Part shown: one piece after another, positions 1 through 41,800 of the stretch | Position numbering within the stretch: the stretch's first letter is position 1 | Layout: each line of letters opens with the position of its first letter | Source of the DNA: Nematostella vectensis | Lineage: Eukaryota > Cnidaria > Anthozoa > Actiniaria > Edwardsiidae | Reading direction: 5' to 3' | DNA length: 64,000 nucleotides | Assembly (NCBI RefSeq): GCF_932526225.1 | Contig: NC_064036.1 | Location: 4,651,501-4,715,500, forward strand | Program-made: the position numbers and the translations under genes | The notes under the pieces: model-generated | Database searches by the model: none | Seen by the model: the letters and a program-made list of their open reading frames with translations, nothing else | Told to the model about the DNA's origin: nothing

Positions 1-2
1 TT

Positions 3-407
3 GTCATCTTGTACACCATCCTAACACTGCCCCATCACTTGGGCTGGATCTTTAGCGAGATCTTTGGCTTAAAGGATGTCGCCAAAGTTATATTCCAATT
101 CTCTGGCACGCTGCTTCTCGCTCACAGTTGCTGTAACCCGTTTGTGTATGGCTCGTTCGCACGCAGATTTCGCAGGGGTTACCTGCGTTGTTTGACGCGC
201 ATATTATGTTGCGGAAAGCGCTCTAAAGAAGGAAAGAGGCGATGCAGGTATCTAACAACAAGCAGCGAGTCGTCTGATCGTCAGACGAACATGTCCGGGC
301 ACAATATGAGCGCTAAGGAACTTCTCTCCAGAAATACGACGCTGCGGACTACGATGATGGAATCGGACACTGACAGCGACCGCAAACATCACTACGAAAA
401 ACACTAA
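3..407 (+). CDS. Class A (rhodopsin-like) GPCR, 3' end only
   Basis: This is the C-terminal part of a seven-helix receptor; the 5' end lies off the window. The open frame enters at base 3 and ends at TAA 405-407. It shows the end of TM6 with a TLPHHLGW motif (Pro6.50 kept, toggle Trp6.48 replaced by Thr), TM7 ending in NPFVYG (the NPxxY motif), then the basic helix-8 segment ARRFRRGY and a Cys pair suited to palmitoylation. A Ser/Thr-rich tail of about 75 residues follows and could be phosphorylated by GPCR kinases. AATAAA at 423-428 lies 16 bases past the stop. It is clearly a paralogue of the receptors at 8905-9891 and 13451-14572 (shared LPxxxxW, xPFVYG and RRFRxG), so this is the edge of a local GPCR cluster. 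The ligand is unknown. Confidence 0.9.
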   Translation, partial: VILYTILTLPHHLGWIFSEIFGLKDVAKVIFQFSGTLLLAHSCCNPFVYGSFARRFRRGYLRCLTRILCCGKRSKEGKRRCRYLTTSSESSDRQTNMSGHNMSAKELLSRNTTLRTTMMESDTDSDRKHHYEKH

Positions 408-3400
408 CGTGCTTGCAAGATAAATAAATAACTACATAATCACATACAATACCCAGGGCAATCACGAGCTAAGTGAAGATTATTAAGCATTGCACCTTAG
501 AGACCCACTTTCCAATGTGGCTCAAATACGAAAATAACAAGAGCCGGACGTACATGAACATTGTACTAAAGTTTGGAGAAAGTGTAACAACGAGCTTCTT
601 ATCTCCAAGGGAAGACAACAAAAGCAGTTGCAAGCAAATCTAGCAAAAAAAAAAAACAGCATTATAAAGAATACGAGCCTAAAAACAGTGGTACTGACAA
701 CGAACCACAAAATACCAACGAGTTTATTACCTTAAGCAGTATTACAGATGTACAATACAACCTCAAGGACTTTGCGATATTAATGCAATACACCCATTAT
801 TGGCTTTAAAATACGCGGGTTTATAATGGTCATAAAGCATAAACTTTAGGGGTTGATAAAGCCATGGATGAAATATCCATTTGTGCTGTTGACATATTAC
901 TACAATATCAAGAACGCTACGATAAGGCAGCATTCGCAATTAGCATAACGCAGATATAGGCAGCTGATTTAATTAAAGGTAAATAACTGTACATAGTATT
1001 TAAATGACCCGCATCATATAATAGAAGCAAGTAAAAAGAAAACCATTGTCAAGATAGTTCTTTTTATCGGCGCATCACTTGCTTATTAACCTCGTGCGGA
1101 TTGATAACAATGTTCCAGCATTTCGCAAATAGTAGGCGCACAAAAAACTAATTAAGTAAAGTTATATCATATTTTGTTTAGGGTTCCCAGAAGGGATTTG
1201 CATAAATGCGGCAAATGAGAACACTTGTGTTTATAAAACGAAGTTTTCTGTTTTAGTCTCTTAACGTATCCCTTGGGGCCAGCCTAAGTGAAGCGTATTG
1301 TTGTTACAATCCGTGCCATGAAAGTTGGCTTGGATTTGCGTTTTATTCAATAATGAAGAGTGGGCGACAGTAGATCCCACTTCTGACACCATTTTCCTTT
1401 TCTGTACGTGGTTACTACTAAGATCGACATATTTGTACGTTCTGTAGTAAGCAAGTAGTTTTTAAGACAAAGAAGCAAAATTTAAGGAGGTATTCGGCGC
1501 GGTTCTCTCAAAGAACAATCAGAAAAGCGCGATAATCGCTAATCGTACACATTGAAAGAATAAAATAGATGAAAAGGCTGATTCAGTCAAGAATTTGGGT
1601 ATGCCGTGTCATTGATCTATTGACACTAGCCTTATTTAATGTGCCAAAGACGGGCGACCATAAAACACTTCCTATCTTCAACAGCGACTGATTAAAGACT
1701 GTAGACTTTGCGGCCCTGGATGTTTTATAGACGGTAATAAAAAAGAAAAGCCAGCGGCAAAATCAACAGATCAGTAAAGGCAGTGGAACATTACTTGCCC
1801 AATCACAGATCGTAAAGAAAACGCCTGCAGCTAATTAACCAATCAGATTCCATGACAGCCACACAATCAATTAGATGGCATGTTCGCGATACCTAACAGC
1901 TCGCTGTTCAAAGACACTAGATAAAAAAACACCGCAAGTCAAAAATTATTACTCTTTCCCGATTATCAGCCAATAACAAAAACACAGCGTTCATTAATTG
2001 TGCGGTCAGATTTCTTTATGTCAGCATGCGATCAAAAAGTGTAGTCTGAAAACCCTAATTAGACATCCTTCGAGTAGAAGCGTCTAGGATATTCATAAAC
2101 CTGTCGAAGGCTTATCGCGCAAAGAAGGGAACACTCGAACCCGAGTGAACATCTTCGGTGTGTTGATATGCATCACAAGGACAGGTTTTCAAGGCAGTTT
2201 ATAGTTTTTTTTTCACACATTACTTATAACATTGGACCCAGAACATTTTGTTTTACGGTTTTACGGTTAGCTTTTCACACAAGATGGAATTGTCTTTATC
2301 TAAGATATGTAGACTTTTATATTGTTATGTCTTCTAAGAAAAAAAAAACACACGTTTAAATCTGCCGTCAGCGTGAGTGCGATACGAGATTTTAATGGCT
2401 ACCAAGCGGTTTCCTAAAAAGAACGATTGACAATTGCATGACCCAGAAATCTAGAAAAAATTCCAAAATATAGAACAATAAGAACTGGGGAAGAGTGAAT
2501 AAGAATGAAGCATAGTTATCTTAAAACTCTATAAATAAGAACCTATTTAGCTTTTAAAGTGAACACTAGATTCTTACCTAGAGCTTATTACAGAGCTGGG
2601 CAATATTAAATATTAGTAAAATTTTTTGCATAAATTACAAAATGCATACTTTTTATTTCTAGGATGATTAAACATATAATGCGGATTAAAAGAAAATTAA
2701 TTTTAAGGAAACCTTGTAACACTAATAAGAGTATATAAACTATTGCTTCCCTTATTGGTTTACCACAGAAAACTAGCAATCAGATATAATAATATCAGCA
2801 AGAACATTTCACGTAATTTTCGAAAAAATATGCTAAAATTAGGAAATTATGCGTAATTTCCTAAAAAAATTATTTGGGCCGTTTTCAGCTAAAGGCCGCC
2901 AACTAATTTTACTAAAACAGCAATTAAGGCCTAATATGTCAAACTTTTTTTGCCTTTTAAGGAGATTGTTTGAAAAAAAAGGGGTAATCCCGGGCTTAAT
3001 TCCCGATTAATACGTCGCTGCCGTGCCGAATATAATTGTCTATTTGTATCGACAGAAATACATTGGGTTCAACGTTGATTTTGGAGGTCGCACTAAATAA
3101 GTCGCGCTTACTAGGCTGACAGTAGTAAAAGTTGTGACAGCCGTGTTAAACTTTTAGACGTCGAACTGTTTAAATGCGCATTGCAAAAAATTAGATTCGG
3201 CACGGCAGGAGTGCGACGCATAAGTCGAGCCTAACTGGCTTAAAGGCAAGTACTTCCTGTACGAAAATAATGAGGAAACACTGTTGGGAAAGCTGTATGT
3301 CATAGACATTGGGATTTTGCATATTTTCGCATGGATTGTTACAGACATTACTTAAAACACAAACGAAGAATTGTTGGCAAGGAGGGGTAGGGCGTTGGCA

Positions 3401-3885
3401 TAGTTAGAAGGGCTAACTAAAATAAGATGTTTTTACTATCAGATTTGTAACAAAGTCTGTTGTTCTTTGGGTTCTTTTTTCAAAGCTCTGGTTTTCAAAA
3501 TAGACTAATAATAGGAAAATAATAACAAAAAATGTACAGGTGCTGACGTTAGTCAACCGTATACTTCTTACTTCTTGTCTCCGAGAAAAAAGTACAATTA
3601 CAGAGGAACCTTGATTTATCGATACTCTGGGTATAAAGATATTCATTTCAGCTCCGCAAACCATTAAAAGTCGAGGAAAATAATCTCGATTTAACAACAT
3701 TATCGATTACGATTATTTTCTTTATTCCCTTCTATTTCGTTATATTAAGTTTACACTAGATTCGAAAACTGTTGTAATCTGTGGTATTTTTCCTTTTCAA
3801 GACTCGTAAAAGTAAAAAAAAATAGTATGAACGAGCTAAATAAAATCAAAATTTGATACAAAAAATGAACCGCAATAACATAATC
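408..3885. other. AT-rich intergenic DNA, no gene seen
   Basis: Only short random open frames without family resemblance or splice-consistent structure were seen. The first 100 bases are the 3' untranslated region of the receptor at the window start. From about 2500 to 3000 the sequence is very AT-rich with A/T runs. Confidence 0.5.
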
Positions 3886-3902
3886 AATGTCAAGCTTAGC
3901 CA

Positions 3903-4157
3903 ATGTCAAGCTCAGCCAACATTCTAACATCATGAGACCAATTGCAGAATGCTCAAGCTTATGTCAAGCACAGCCAACATTCTAACATTAAAGGACCAAT
4001 TACAGAATGATAAAACTCATGTCAAACCCAACCAACATTCTAACACCATGAGTACAATTGCAGAATGCTAAAGCTTATGTCACGCTCAGCCAACAATCTA
4101 GCATTTTGGGACCCATTGCAGAATGATAAAGCTCATGTCAAGCTCAGCAAACATTCT
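3903..4157. repeat. 58-bp tandem repeat, about 4.4 copies
   Basis: Units beginning ATGTCAAGC start at 3903, 3961, 4019, 4077 and 4135, an exact 58-base spacing. Each contains GCCAACATTCTAACA and a downstream CAATTGCAGAATG. Copies differ by point changes, so the array is not very recent. It lies about 270 bp before a much larger 46-bp minisatellite. Confidence 0.9.
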
Positions 4158-4424
4158 CTATGCTTTGTAGTTATGCTAGGCGCTGCTCTAGCAATAATCG
4201 AAGTTGGCGCTGTTTGCTGGCAGCTTAAATACACAGAAAGTGAGGCAGAGCGCCACTGCCTGTTTTTTTTTAAATTGACCCCACTTTTGTCCCATAGTCC
4301 ATACTAAGATAATACATCAATTGTATCGCCCATTTTGAGCCACATGATCCAGCTCTTTTTCTTTTAAATGGACCGTTCTTTTTCCTCACATAGCTCTCCC
4401 TTGTTCTATGAAGTGCACTGCCCA

Positions 4425-7212
4425 TTCTTTCTTACATGGTCCACCCCTTGTAGTACCAAATGGATCTCCCCTTTTTCTTACATGGTCCACCCCTTGTAGT
4501 ACCAAATGGATCTCCCCTTTTTCTTACACGGTCCACCCCTTGTAGTACCAAATGGATCTCCCCTTTTTCTTACATGGTCCACCCCTTGTAGTACCAAATG
4601 GATCTCCCCTTTTTCTCACATGGTCCACCCCTTGTAGCACCAAATGGATCTCCCCTTTTTCTTACACGGTCCACCCCTTGTAGTACCAAATGGATCTCCC
4701 CTTTTTCTTACATGGTCCACCCCTTGTAGTACCAAATGGATCTCCCCTTTTTCTTACATGGTCCACCCCTTGTAGTACCAAATGGATCTCCCCTTTTTTC
4801 ACATGGTCCACCCCTAGTACCAAATGGATCTCCACTTTTTCTCACATGGTCCACCCCTTGTAGCACCAAATGGATCTCCCCTTTTTCTCACATGGTCCAC
4901 CCCTTGTAGTACCAAATGGATCTCCCCTTTTTCTTACATGGTCCACCCCTTGTAGTACCAAATGGATCTCCCCTTTTTCTTACATGGTCCACCCCTATGT
5001 AGCACCAAATGGATCTTCCCTTTTTCTTACATGGTCCACCCCTTGTAGTACCAAATGGATCTCCCCTTTTTCTTACATGGTCCACCCCTTGTAGTACCAA
5101 ATGGATCTCCCCTTTTTCTTACATGGTCCACCCCTTGTAGCACCAAATGGATCTCCCCTTTTTCTTACATGGCCCACCCCTTGTAGCACCAAATGGATCT
5201 CCCCTTTTTCTTACATGGTCCACCCCTATGTAGCACCAAATGGATCTCCCCTTTTTCTCACATGGTCCACCCCTTGTAGCACCAAATGGATCTCCCCTTT
5301 TTCTTACATGGTCCACCCCCTTGTAGCACCAAATGGATCTCCCCTTTTTCTTACATGGTCCACCCCTTGTAGCACCAAATGGATCTCCCCTTTTTCTCAC
5401 ATGGTCCACCCCTTGTAGCACCAAATGGATCTCCCCTTTTTCTCACATGGTCCACCCCTTGTAGCACCAAATGGATCTCCCCTTTTTCTTACATGGTCCA
5501 CCCCTATGTAGCACCAAATGGATCTCCCCTTTTTCTCACATGGTCCACCCCTTGTAGCACCAAATGGATCTCCCCTTTTTCTTACATGGTCCACCCCTTG
5601 TAGCACCAAATGGATCTCCCCTTTTTCTTACATGGTCGACCCCTTGTAGTAACAAATGGATCTCCCCTTTTTCTCACATGGTCCACCCCTTGTAGCACCA
5701 AATGGATCTCCCCTTTTTCTTACATGGTCGACCCCTTGTAGTACCAAATGGATCTCCCCTTTTTCTCACATGGTCCACCCCTTGTAGCACCAAATGGATC
5801 TCCCCTTTTTCTCACATGGTCCACCCCTTGTAGCACCAAATGGATCTCCCCTTTTTCTCACATGGTCCACCCCTTGTAGCACCAAATGGATCTCCTCTTT
5901 TTCTTACATGGTCGACCCCTTGTAGTACCAAATGGATCTCCCCTTTTTCTCACATGGTCCACCCCTTGTAGCACCAAATGGATCTCCCCTTTTTCTCACA
6001 TGGTCCACCCCTTGTAGCACCAAATGGATCTCCCCTTTTTCTCACATGGTCCACCCCTTGTAGCACCAAATGGATCTCCCCTTTTTCTTACATGGTCGAC
6101 CCCTTGTAGTAACAAATGGATCTCCCCTTTTTCTCACATGATCCACCCCTTGTAGCACCAAATGGATCTCCCCTTTTTCTTACATGGTCGACCCCTTGTA
6201 GTACCAAATGGATCTCCCCTTTTTCTTACATGGTCCACCCCTTGTAGCACCAAATGGATCTCCCCTTTTTCTTACATGGTCGACCCCTTGTAGCACCAAA
6301 TGGATCTCCCCTTTTTCTCACATGGTCCACCCCTTGTAGCACCAAATGGATCTCCCCTTTTTCTTACATGGTCGACCCCTTGTAGTACCAAATGGATCTC
6401 CCCTTTTTCTCACATGGTCCACCCCTTGTAGCACCAAATGGATCTCCCCTTTTTCTTACATGGTCGACCCCTTGTAGCACCAAATGGATCTCCCCTTTTT
6501 CTCACATGGTCCACCCCTTGTAGCACCAAATGGATCTCCCCTTTTTCTTACATGGTCGACCCCTTGTAGTACCAAATGGATCTCCCCTTTTTCTCACATG
6601 GTCCACCCCTTGTAGCACCAAATGGATCTCCCCTTTTTCTCACATGGTCCACCCCTTGTAGCACCAAATGGATCTCCCCTTTTTCTCACATGGTCCACCC
6701 CTTGTAGCACCAAATGGATCTCCCCTTTTTCTTACATGGTCGACCCCTTGTAGCACCAAATGGATCTCCCCTTTTTCTCACATGGTCCACCCCTTGTAGC
6801 ACCAAATGGATCTCCCCTTTTTCTTACATGGTCCACCCCTTGTAGCACCAAATGGATCTCCCCTTTTTCTCACATGGTCCACCCCTTGTAGTACCAAATG
6901 GATCTCCCCTTTTTCTTACACGGTCCACCCCTTGTAGTAACAAATGGATCTCCCCTTTTTCTCACATGGTCCACCCCTTGTAGCACCAAATGGATCTCCC
7001 CTTTTTCTTACATGGTCGACCCCTTGTAGTACCAAATGGATCTCCCCTTTTTCTTACATGGTCCACCCCTTGTAGCACCAAATGGATCTCCCCTTTTTCT
7101 TACATGGCCCACCCCTTGTAGCACCAAATGGATCTCCCCTTTTTCTTACATGGTCGACCCCTTGTAGCACCAAATGGATCTCCCCTTTTTCTCACATGGT
7201 CGACCCCTTTAA
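4425..7212. repeat. 46-bp minisatellite, about 60 copies
   Basis: The unit reads ACCAAATGGATCTCCCC then TTTTTCTTACATGGTCCACC and CCTTGTAGT. The first two units are degenerate (from about 4425) and the array ends at about 7212, 53 bp past the inferred NOP2 stop codon. Because 46 is not a multiple of three, both strands show spurious open frames that are not genes. Variant bases (TTACA/TCACA, TAGT/TAGC, GTCCAC/GTCGAC) mark subtypes. GTCGAC units occur only from 5635 onward and fall mostly at multiples of 92 bp, a dimeric higher-order arrangement. A few units carry a +1 insertion (CCCTATGTAG). Confidence 0.97.
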
Positions 7213-7264
7213 TAAAACGGTCTCCCATTACAGTAATGCTCACTTTAATTCTACCAGACAGCAA

Positions 7265-35623
<28,359 letters not shown>

Positions 35624-35876
35624 AACCACGATCAAACCTTGTAAAATTTAAAAACCCGAACGAAAACAACGAAGAAACGTACTGCACGTGTGGAACTTTC
35701 ACCTGAGCTGAGCCGGCAGGCAAACAGCGGTTCTCAGTTTGACCTGAGCCCCCACATTTTTGTTCAGTGGCTTTATGCATTTGTCATGCGCATTTTACGG
35801 CGCGAATTTTGATTCAAAATGGCGGAAAAAGGTTGTTTGAGCTGATAAAAGTCAGAATCTGTCTACTTATGTCAAG
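35624..35876. promoter_or_regulatory. Divergent promoter between NOP2 and TRAIP
   Basis: Only 253 bases separate the two start codons on opposite strands. Sites visible by eye: a CACGTG E-box at 35685-35690 (Myc/Max type, closer to NOP2), an E2F-like GGCGCGAAT at 35799-35807, and AAAATGGCGG at 35816-35825 (YY1-like). No TATA box is evident on either side. An 8-codon upstream frame (ATG 35820 to TGA 35844-35846) precedes the TRAIP start at 35877 if transcription begins upstream of it. Motif calls are inference. Confidence 0.6.
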
Positions 35877-38800
35877 ATGATTCGTGCATTTTGCACGATT
35901 TGCCAGGATTTGATTTTAACAGGGCATGAAGCTAGCACGGGGCAGTGTATCCTTTCAACTTCAATTACTGATGCTCGCGATTTCAGAACACAAACAATAA
36001 CACGCTTTCGTTGGAACTAACCTTTAACTTATTTGCCCACTGCAAAGTAACTTATTTAATAGTATTCATTAAGTTTGACGGTTAGAAATGATCTATCTGA
36101 GGTGTTGTGTTCGCTGGTTACTTGATGGATCACGGAAAGGCAAATGATTACATCCAGACTTGATCACTTTCAACCAGCCTCGAATTTAAATGATAATACT
36201 TCGCTGCCACTAAAAGCATCTTCTTCCTTTACTCAATTCTCCTTAGGTGGTCATGTGCTTCTTCCTTTACTCAATTCTCCTTAGGTGGTCATGTGTTCCA
36301 TCAGACATGGTAAGGGAAAGTAGTATTCGTTGACAAAACTATGATTTTTACCATTGCTGTATATGATATTATTATTTAAGGCACAGGCTGTTATATTCTT
36401 GTATAAGCTTTGTTGTCCCTTCTCGACTGTCACACATTGTAATCGGGGGAGGGGGGAGGAGTTGTGTGTCTGAAAAACCCATAGGGTTCTCTTCTCAGAA
36501 TTCTGGGCCCTGACAGCCTAGGAAAGTAGGAAAGAGTCTTTTATATTTTTGGGTTGTTTGTACACCCATGACTCTGCTCACTCTAGAATGTTAATAGGTG
36601 ATGTATACGGAAAAAGGGTACAGTGTATTACTCTCTCCAGAAGGTTATAGATAGGTTATGTCTGGGAGAGATGCTATAACCTAATAATCCTTTCATGTGA
36701 AAGATATTTGAGGTGAAAGGATCATTTGGTTATAGCATGCTCCCCATACATTACCTATTTATGTATACACTATGTGTGTATATGTGTGATAAAATTGTAA
36801 AGTCCTATCATATGTTACATACTTTGCTGACCAAGCCTTAAAAGCCTCTGGGTTCGGCTTTTCCCTTATTGTATATACATTAAAAAATTCAATAAAGATT
36901 GATTGATTGATTTATAACCTTCTGGAGAGAGTACTGCACTATACCCTTTTTCCCCATACATCACCTATCAAAATTCTAGAGTGAGTAGAGACATAGGTGT
37001 TCCCTTTTTTCCCAATACATCACAGATCAACAATCTGGAGTGAGTACAAACATAGGCGTATCCTTCCTTTCAGCCTTTCCTCCTGGCTCAATAGGAACAA
37101 GACATGTCCAAAGTGCAGACATAAAGTAACCAAAGCTATTACACTCTTTATGGATGAGCCTAATGACAGTGATATTCAGTCATCATCTGTTGATACATCA
37201 GTACTTATGGTACGTATACAGGGCCATAACGGATATTGAAAAACTAGGGGGGATGATGCAAGTTACATTAAGAAAACTGGGGACCCAGCTCGGGTTTTAT
37301 AAACTATCTACAGCTATTGTTATGCAAGCTTGCCATGAAGAGAGGGTTTTGTTAAGTAATGTTATATTCTTTTTTGTAGGATCAGCTTGAGCAACAAAGA
37401 TCTATGAATAAGGAAAAGGGTAAGTGACCAATTGTGACAAGAAGCAGTTGTTGTGCACACAAAAGGTCTGACTCACCACTAAAAACACATCTCCTGTGCC
37501 TCTGATTTTTGTGCCTGTGTATTTTTTTATTAATGGGTTGATACTGGAAGATTTTGGATTTTTTCCCTGTTACCTGAGGTAACCACAACTGTTATCAGGT
37601 ATAAGCTAGCACCTTAATGTGGGTCCTGCCTTATTTTTCTTCTCAATTATTATAATATTTTTTTTAATCAAGTGAGCTAGAGTAGCGAAATGTTAAAATC
37701 TAGCCCAGCTGTGAGTGTATGTAAATAGTCCAGTTCTAGACATGAGGAATGTTTTATTGCTCTAGAATTATCAAAATACACCTGTATGTCACACCCAACC
37801 CACAACCGCTAGTAGCTCTCTCAACAAATTGTCGCGAGATATGCACTGTGTATAAGTCCTATACACAGTACACCAAAAACTGGAATTCGACTCTGCCAAA
37901 TTTTCGTCTTTAATAAGACTTCTTCAGGGAAGACTCAGTCTGCCCATTCTTCTGGTTCACGAACACAATTATTTGGGCTTTTTGTATTTATTATTATTGT
38001 ACACAGTATACAGTAAATTTTCTGAAATCTGTATGGTTATCTTATATCAATTACATACTGATCAGTATTATATTATTGTCATATTTTGATCTCTATTTTA
38101 GAGCGTCAAAAGGAGTACCTTTCTTCAGAGATCAAGAGACTCGAAGAGAAAATGGAAGACTACAAAGAAAAATGTAACTCATCAGAGAAGAAACTCAACA
38201 ATGCACTTGCAGTCAGCACCTCTCTTAGGGTATGGCCTTTTTCAAGAATAATATATAAGTATTGTTTTAAATGGTAGACCTGCATTTGGTTACCTGCTAG
38301 CAGATCTTTCTTACTGTTTGTTTCTATCAGTTCACTTATATGTGTCCCATCTCTGTTCTAATGCCTGGTGCACACTAGTAACATAACACAACATACTGTA
38401 ACAATGGTGGCACATGCACTCTTTTAAGCCCAACATAACAACATGTACATATCATAATGCAAAAGAACATAGTCCAAACACGGATAAGTGAACTGATAGA
38501 AACGAACAGAAAAAAAGTTCTGCTTGCTGGGTAGCATTTGGTGTACTGTACCTCATATTATCTAAAAACCAAAAAATCTCTAACCAAATGCTTTAACTTA
38601 ACTAGCTAATATGCACATAAGTATTTTGTTAGTTTGCATAGAAACTGCACTATATCAGGTACTTGTGCCAAATGCAGCATTTTAGATAACTACTGTACAC
38701 ACAATCTATAATAAAGTGAGCAGAGAAACTTTAGTTTGCTAAAATGTTAAAGTTGTTATCTACAGTAGTACAGACATGGAACACAGTGTATGTATTTAAT

Positions 38801-41800
38801 TTAGAGTACTGCCAATTTTTGTGTCTGGTTGATTGTTCAGAAACAAATGGCATACCTAAAGCAACAGGAAGGAGAGTGTGCCCAGGCTAAACAAGAGGCG
38901 ATTACATGCAGACAGGAGCTGAACAAGTTCAAAAGGTTGTACTTTAATCTGTAAGGGCTAGCACTCACTATCTTGTCTTTAAAAGATCTCGTTTATAAGC
39001 CAATGACATGATCTGTCACTAACAGATTGCCTTTAAAGAGGTTGTTCATTTTTATAAGGTTACAGACAAGGGTTTTTGGTTGAACAGACAAGGTAATAAA
39101 GAAATGTTTTTCTACTACTTATGGACAAAAATTTGCTCATTCATGTGATCCTCGTGGGGTCAGGGTGTAGAACATGGGGGCGTCAGTATACAACAGGAAA
39201 AGCATATCACTTTGTTGCTGGAGTGCTTAAAGTTGAAACCCTTGTTCTCTGCTCGGCATTCCAGTGGATGAGAAGATCCTAGCGAGTTATAAAGTGTTGA
39301 GTCAAGGATGTCAGGCCCTGGGTATCTAAAGATCTTACACTGTACAATACATACAGTACTGTATATGCCCTTTTTAGTGTATAGAAATAACTTTATTGTT
39401 AGCATTAGCTTTATTTTACTCTGTACTTTACAGAACAGGGCCAAACAGTTTTAATGTTAAAATAAGTAAGACATGAAGTTGGAATAACAATTTTGCCAGC
39501 TTCCAGTTTGATAAAAAAAGATGAAGATATATATTATACAGTACCAGCAAGGATTGTTCTGCCCTTTTCCTGTCATCATTGTTGGATTTTAATGTCTTTG
39601 TTTTACACCTTCAGATTAAAGCATCTGGTCGAAGGCACACGCCATGATGCTGAAGACATGTTGAATAGGATCGGAGATGGCATGGAGGGCAGTCGCTCGG
39701 TACAAGAACTTGTCACTCAGTTAGTCATTCTAAAAAGGTGGGCTATACATACCACAGATGTAGCTCTTCGTTAACTTGACATCGGAAAAAGTATGCAGAC
39801 TGGGAAGGATCGAAACAAAAACTATTTCGCTCCACTCCCATCAAACCGTCATTGTAACAAAGTGTTGAACTACACGTTTGAGCTCCAAAACGAATAATAA
39901 TCATAACATTTTGTTCTTCATAATAAAGGGTTAACTACAGAATTGAGCTCCAATACAAAAATAAGCATAACATTTTGTAAATTATGTTACTTGCTTCGCA
40001 TAGAGAGCTGGAGAAGATCAAAGAAAGTCGGAACCGTGCACGAGATCACAAAGAGATGCAAGAGCGTGAGATCACCAGACTCAGAAATGAGGTATGAGCT
40101 ACAGTAAAGTTTCGCCTTATGGATAACCTGCTACGTTACTGACACCATCTTATATCTAATACGCTAAGGAAAAAGTGTGTGCCATCTCTCACGGACAAAA
40201 GGAGCAACTAGAAAACTAAAAAACCACACGAATCACAATCCCTAACTAATAGGGGTATCGGGGAAGGTTTCCAATTTGAAATGATCAGGCAAAGAGAAGC
40301 TGCAATTCTTAGAAAGAAGTATGGAACCCAATCCCAAAAATACCACCAAGACCGGGCCGATGAAGCAAGGATTCGTGCTTTTCAATGCCCATACAACGTG
40401 TTGGAAAATTTTTTATAAGTAGTTGGCGAACTCGCATGAATTTCCCACCAAACACTCTGAACACAGGGCCCCTAATAAGGCAGAGAAAAGTGAGGGAAAT
40501 ATTTTGGGCGTAGTTTTTTTTTTATGGCGTACTATATAAAATTTCTTATAGAAAGATATCCGATCCCTTTCCGATTCCTAGAAGTTATTGGAAATAATAA
40601 AAGGTATTGGAAATAATGAAAGGGGTTGGAAATAATAACTTGAAGATGCCCTCATTCCCTGGGAATTCCAAACTCCAACAATGGGTACTTGGGAATGGAT
40701 GTTTTCTCGAATCCCATTACAGTGTACATGTATGTGACATTTGTGTGTGACGGAAGGCCTTTTACAAATTGACCTTGTAGTTAAGGAAAGTAACTATGCA
40801 TGGTTTTCTATTCTTATTCGTTTGTAGCTGTCCACAAAGGAAGTTGAGATCAAGCGTGTCACCGATCAATTGTGCATGGCTGAGAGTGATCTCACGAGAG
40901 TCGAGAAGGAAAGCGCAGTAAGTATGCACCCTTCCCTCCCCAATCTATTTGTCGATTTTTTTTGTATTTTATTAGTGGCCTGTTTACAAGAAATAAACCT
41001 GGGTAGACCGGGTCTGTAATTAAAAGACAATTATAGGAATTTAAAAGCTTAACCTAAGTGTGAGTGCCCTCTTTCTTATAGATTTCAATCGTTTTCCACC
41101 TATTTAGGCTGTGGGCGTTTGCACTGTAATATTGCCTGTATTTTTTTATTTATATCTGATTATAAAGGTTATACAGTATTTCAAAGTGATACAGTATTTC
41201 AATCAAAACTGGTTTGAACTTAGCGCCATGCTCTGAAGTTTTTCTTCGATCACCTAGTAGAGTTGTCACCATTGTCCATCTTGTTATTGAAGATATTTCC
41301 CACGTCTTGCTAGTAGTCGTGTGGTAACAGAATCGGGGAGGTTGCTCACTCACTTTTTCCTACGACAGAGTCTAAAGAAAAAGCTGAGCAAACTAGAGCA
41401 AGCGTTCAACTCGCCGAGTCCCCGAAGCAGCGCCATAACCCGACTCATGAGGGAAAGGTTAGCGAGTAATTAGGGTCTTGGCTGGAAAGATTGATTCGTT
41501 TTCTTTAGTATCAGCATGACCACGCCCTTCCCCCTCCTCTAAACCTCTTTCCCCACCAACTTTGATCCTTACCATAGTTGGAAGATTGTCGACTGCGGCG
41601 ATACTGCTTTTTAGGAATGGTGCTACTGAAGCTTCTTTAGGTCTTTTTGAGAAGAAGCAATCCGACCTTTTTAATTCCAAGGCTCTTTCTGTGCTTTCTT
41701 ATCCATGAATGCACTGGTGAGTATCACGCCGCAGAACAAGGTCCTATAGTGCTGTTCTACGGCGTTTCCTTTCTGACGTGATTTTTTATTGCCGAAGAAG

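Noticed and set aside
3154-3933. Three minus-strand open frames of 60-95 codons
   Set aside because: AT-rich, Phe/Leu/Ser-rich chance frames without motifs or splice coherence.
4870-5609. Several open frames on both strands coding PNGSPLFLTWS-like repeats
   Set aside because: They are produced by the 46-bp minisatellite whose unit length is not divisible by three. No start context, splice structure or family match.
4425-7212. Possible CRISPR-like array
   Set aside because: Units abut directly without unique spacers and the context is animal DNA, so it is a minisatellite.
37890-37930. Second hammerhead (minus strand CTGAAGA..GACGAAA)
   Set aside because: An extra A lies between the CUGANGA-like box and stem II, and no stem III with an NUH cleavage site could be paired, so it is not called as a ribozyme.
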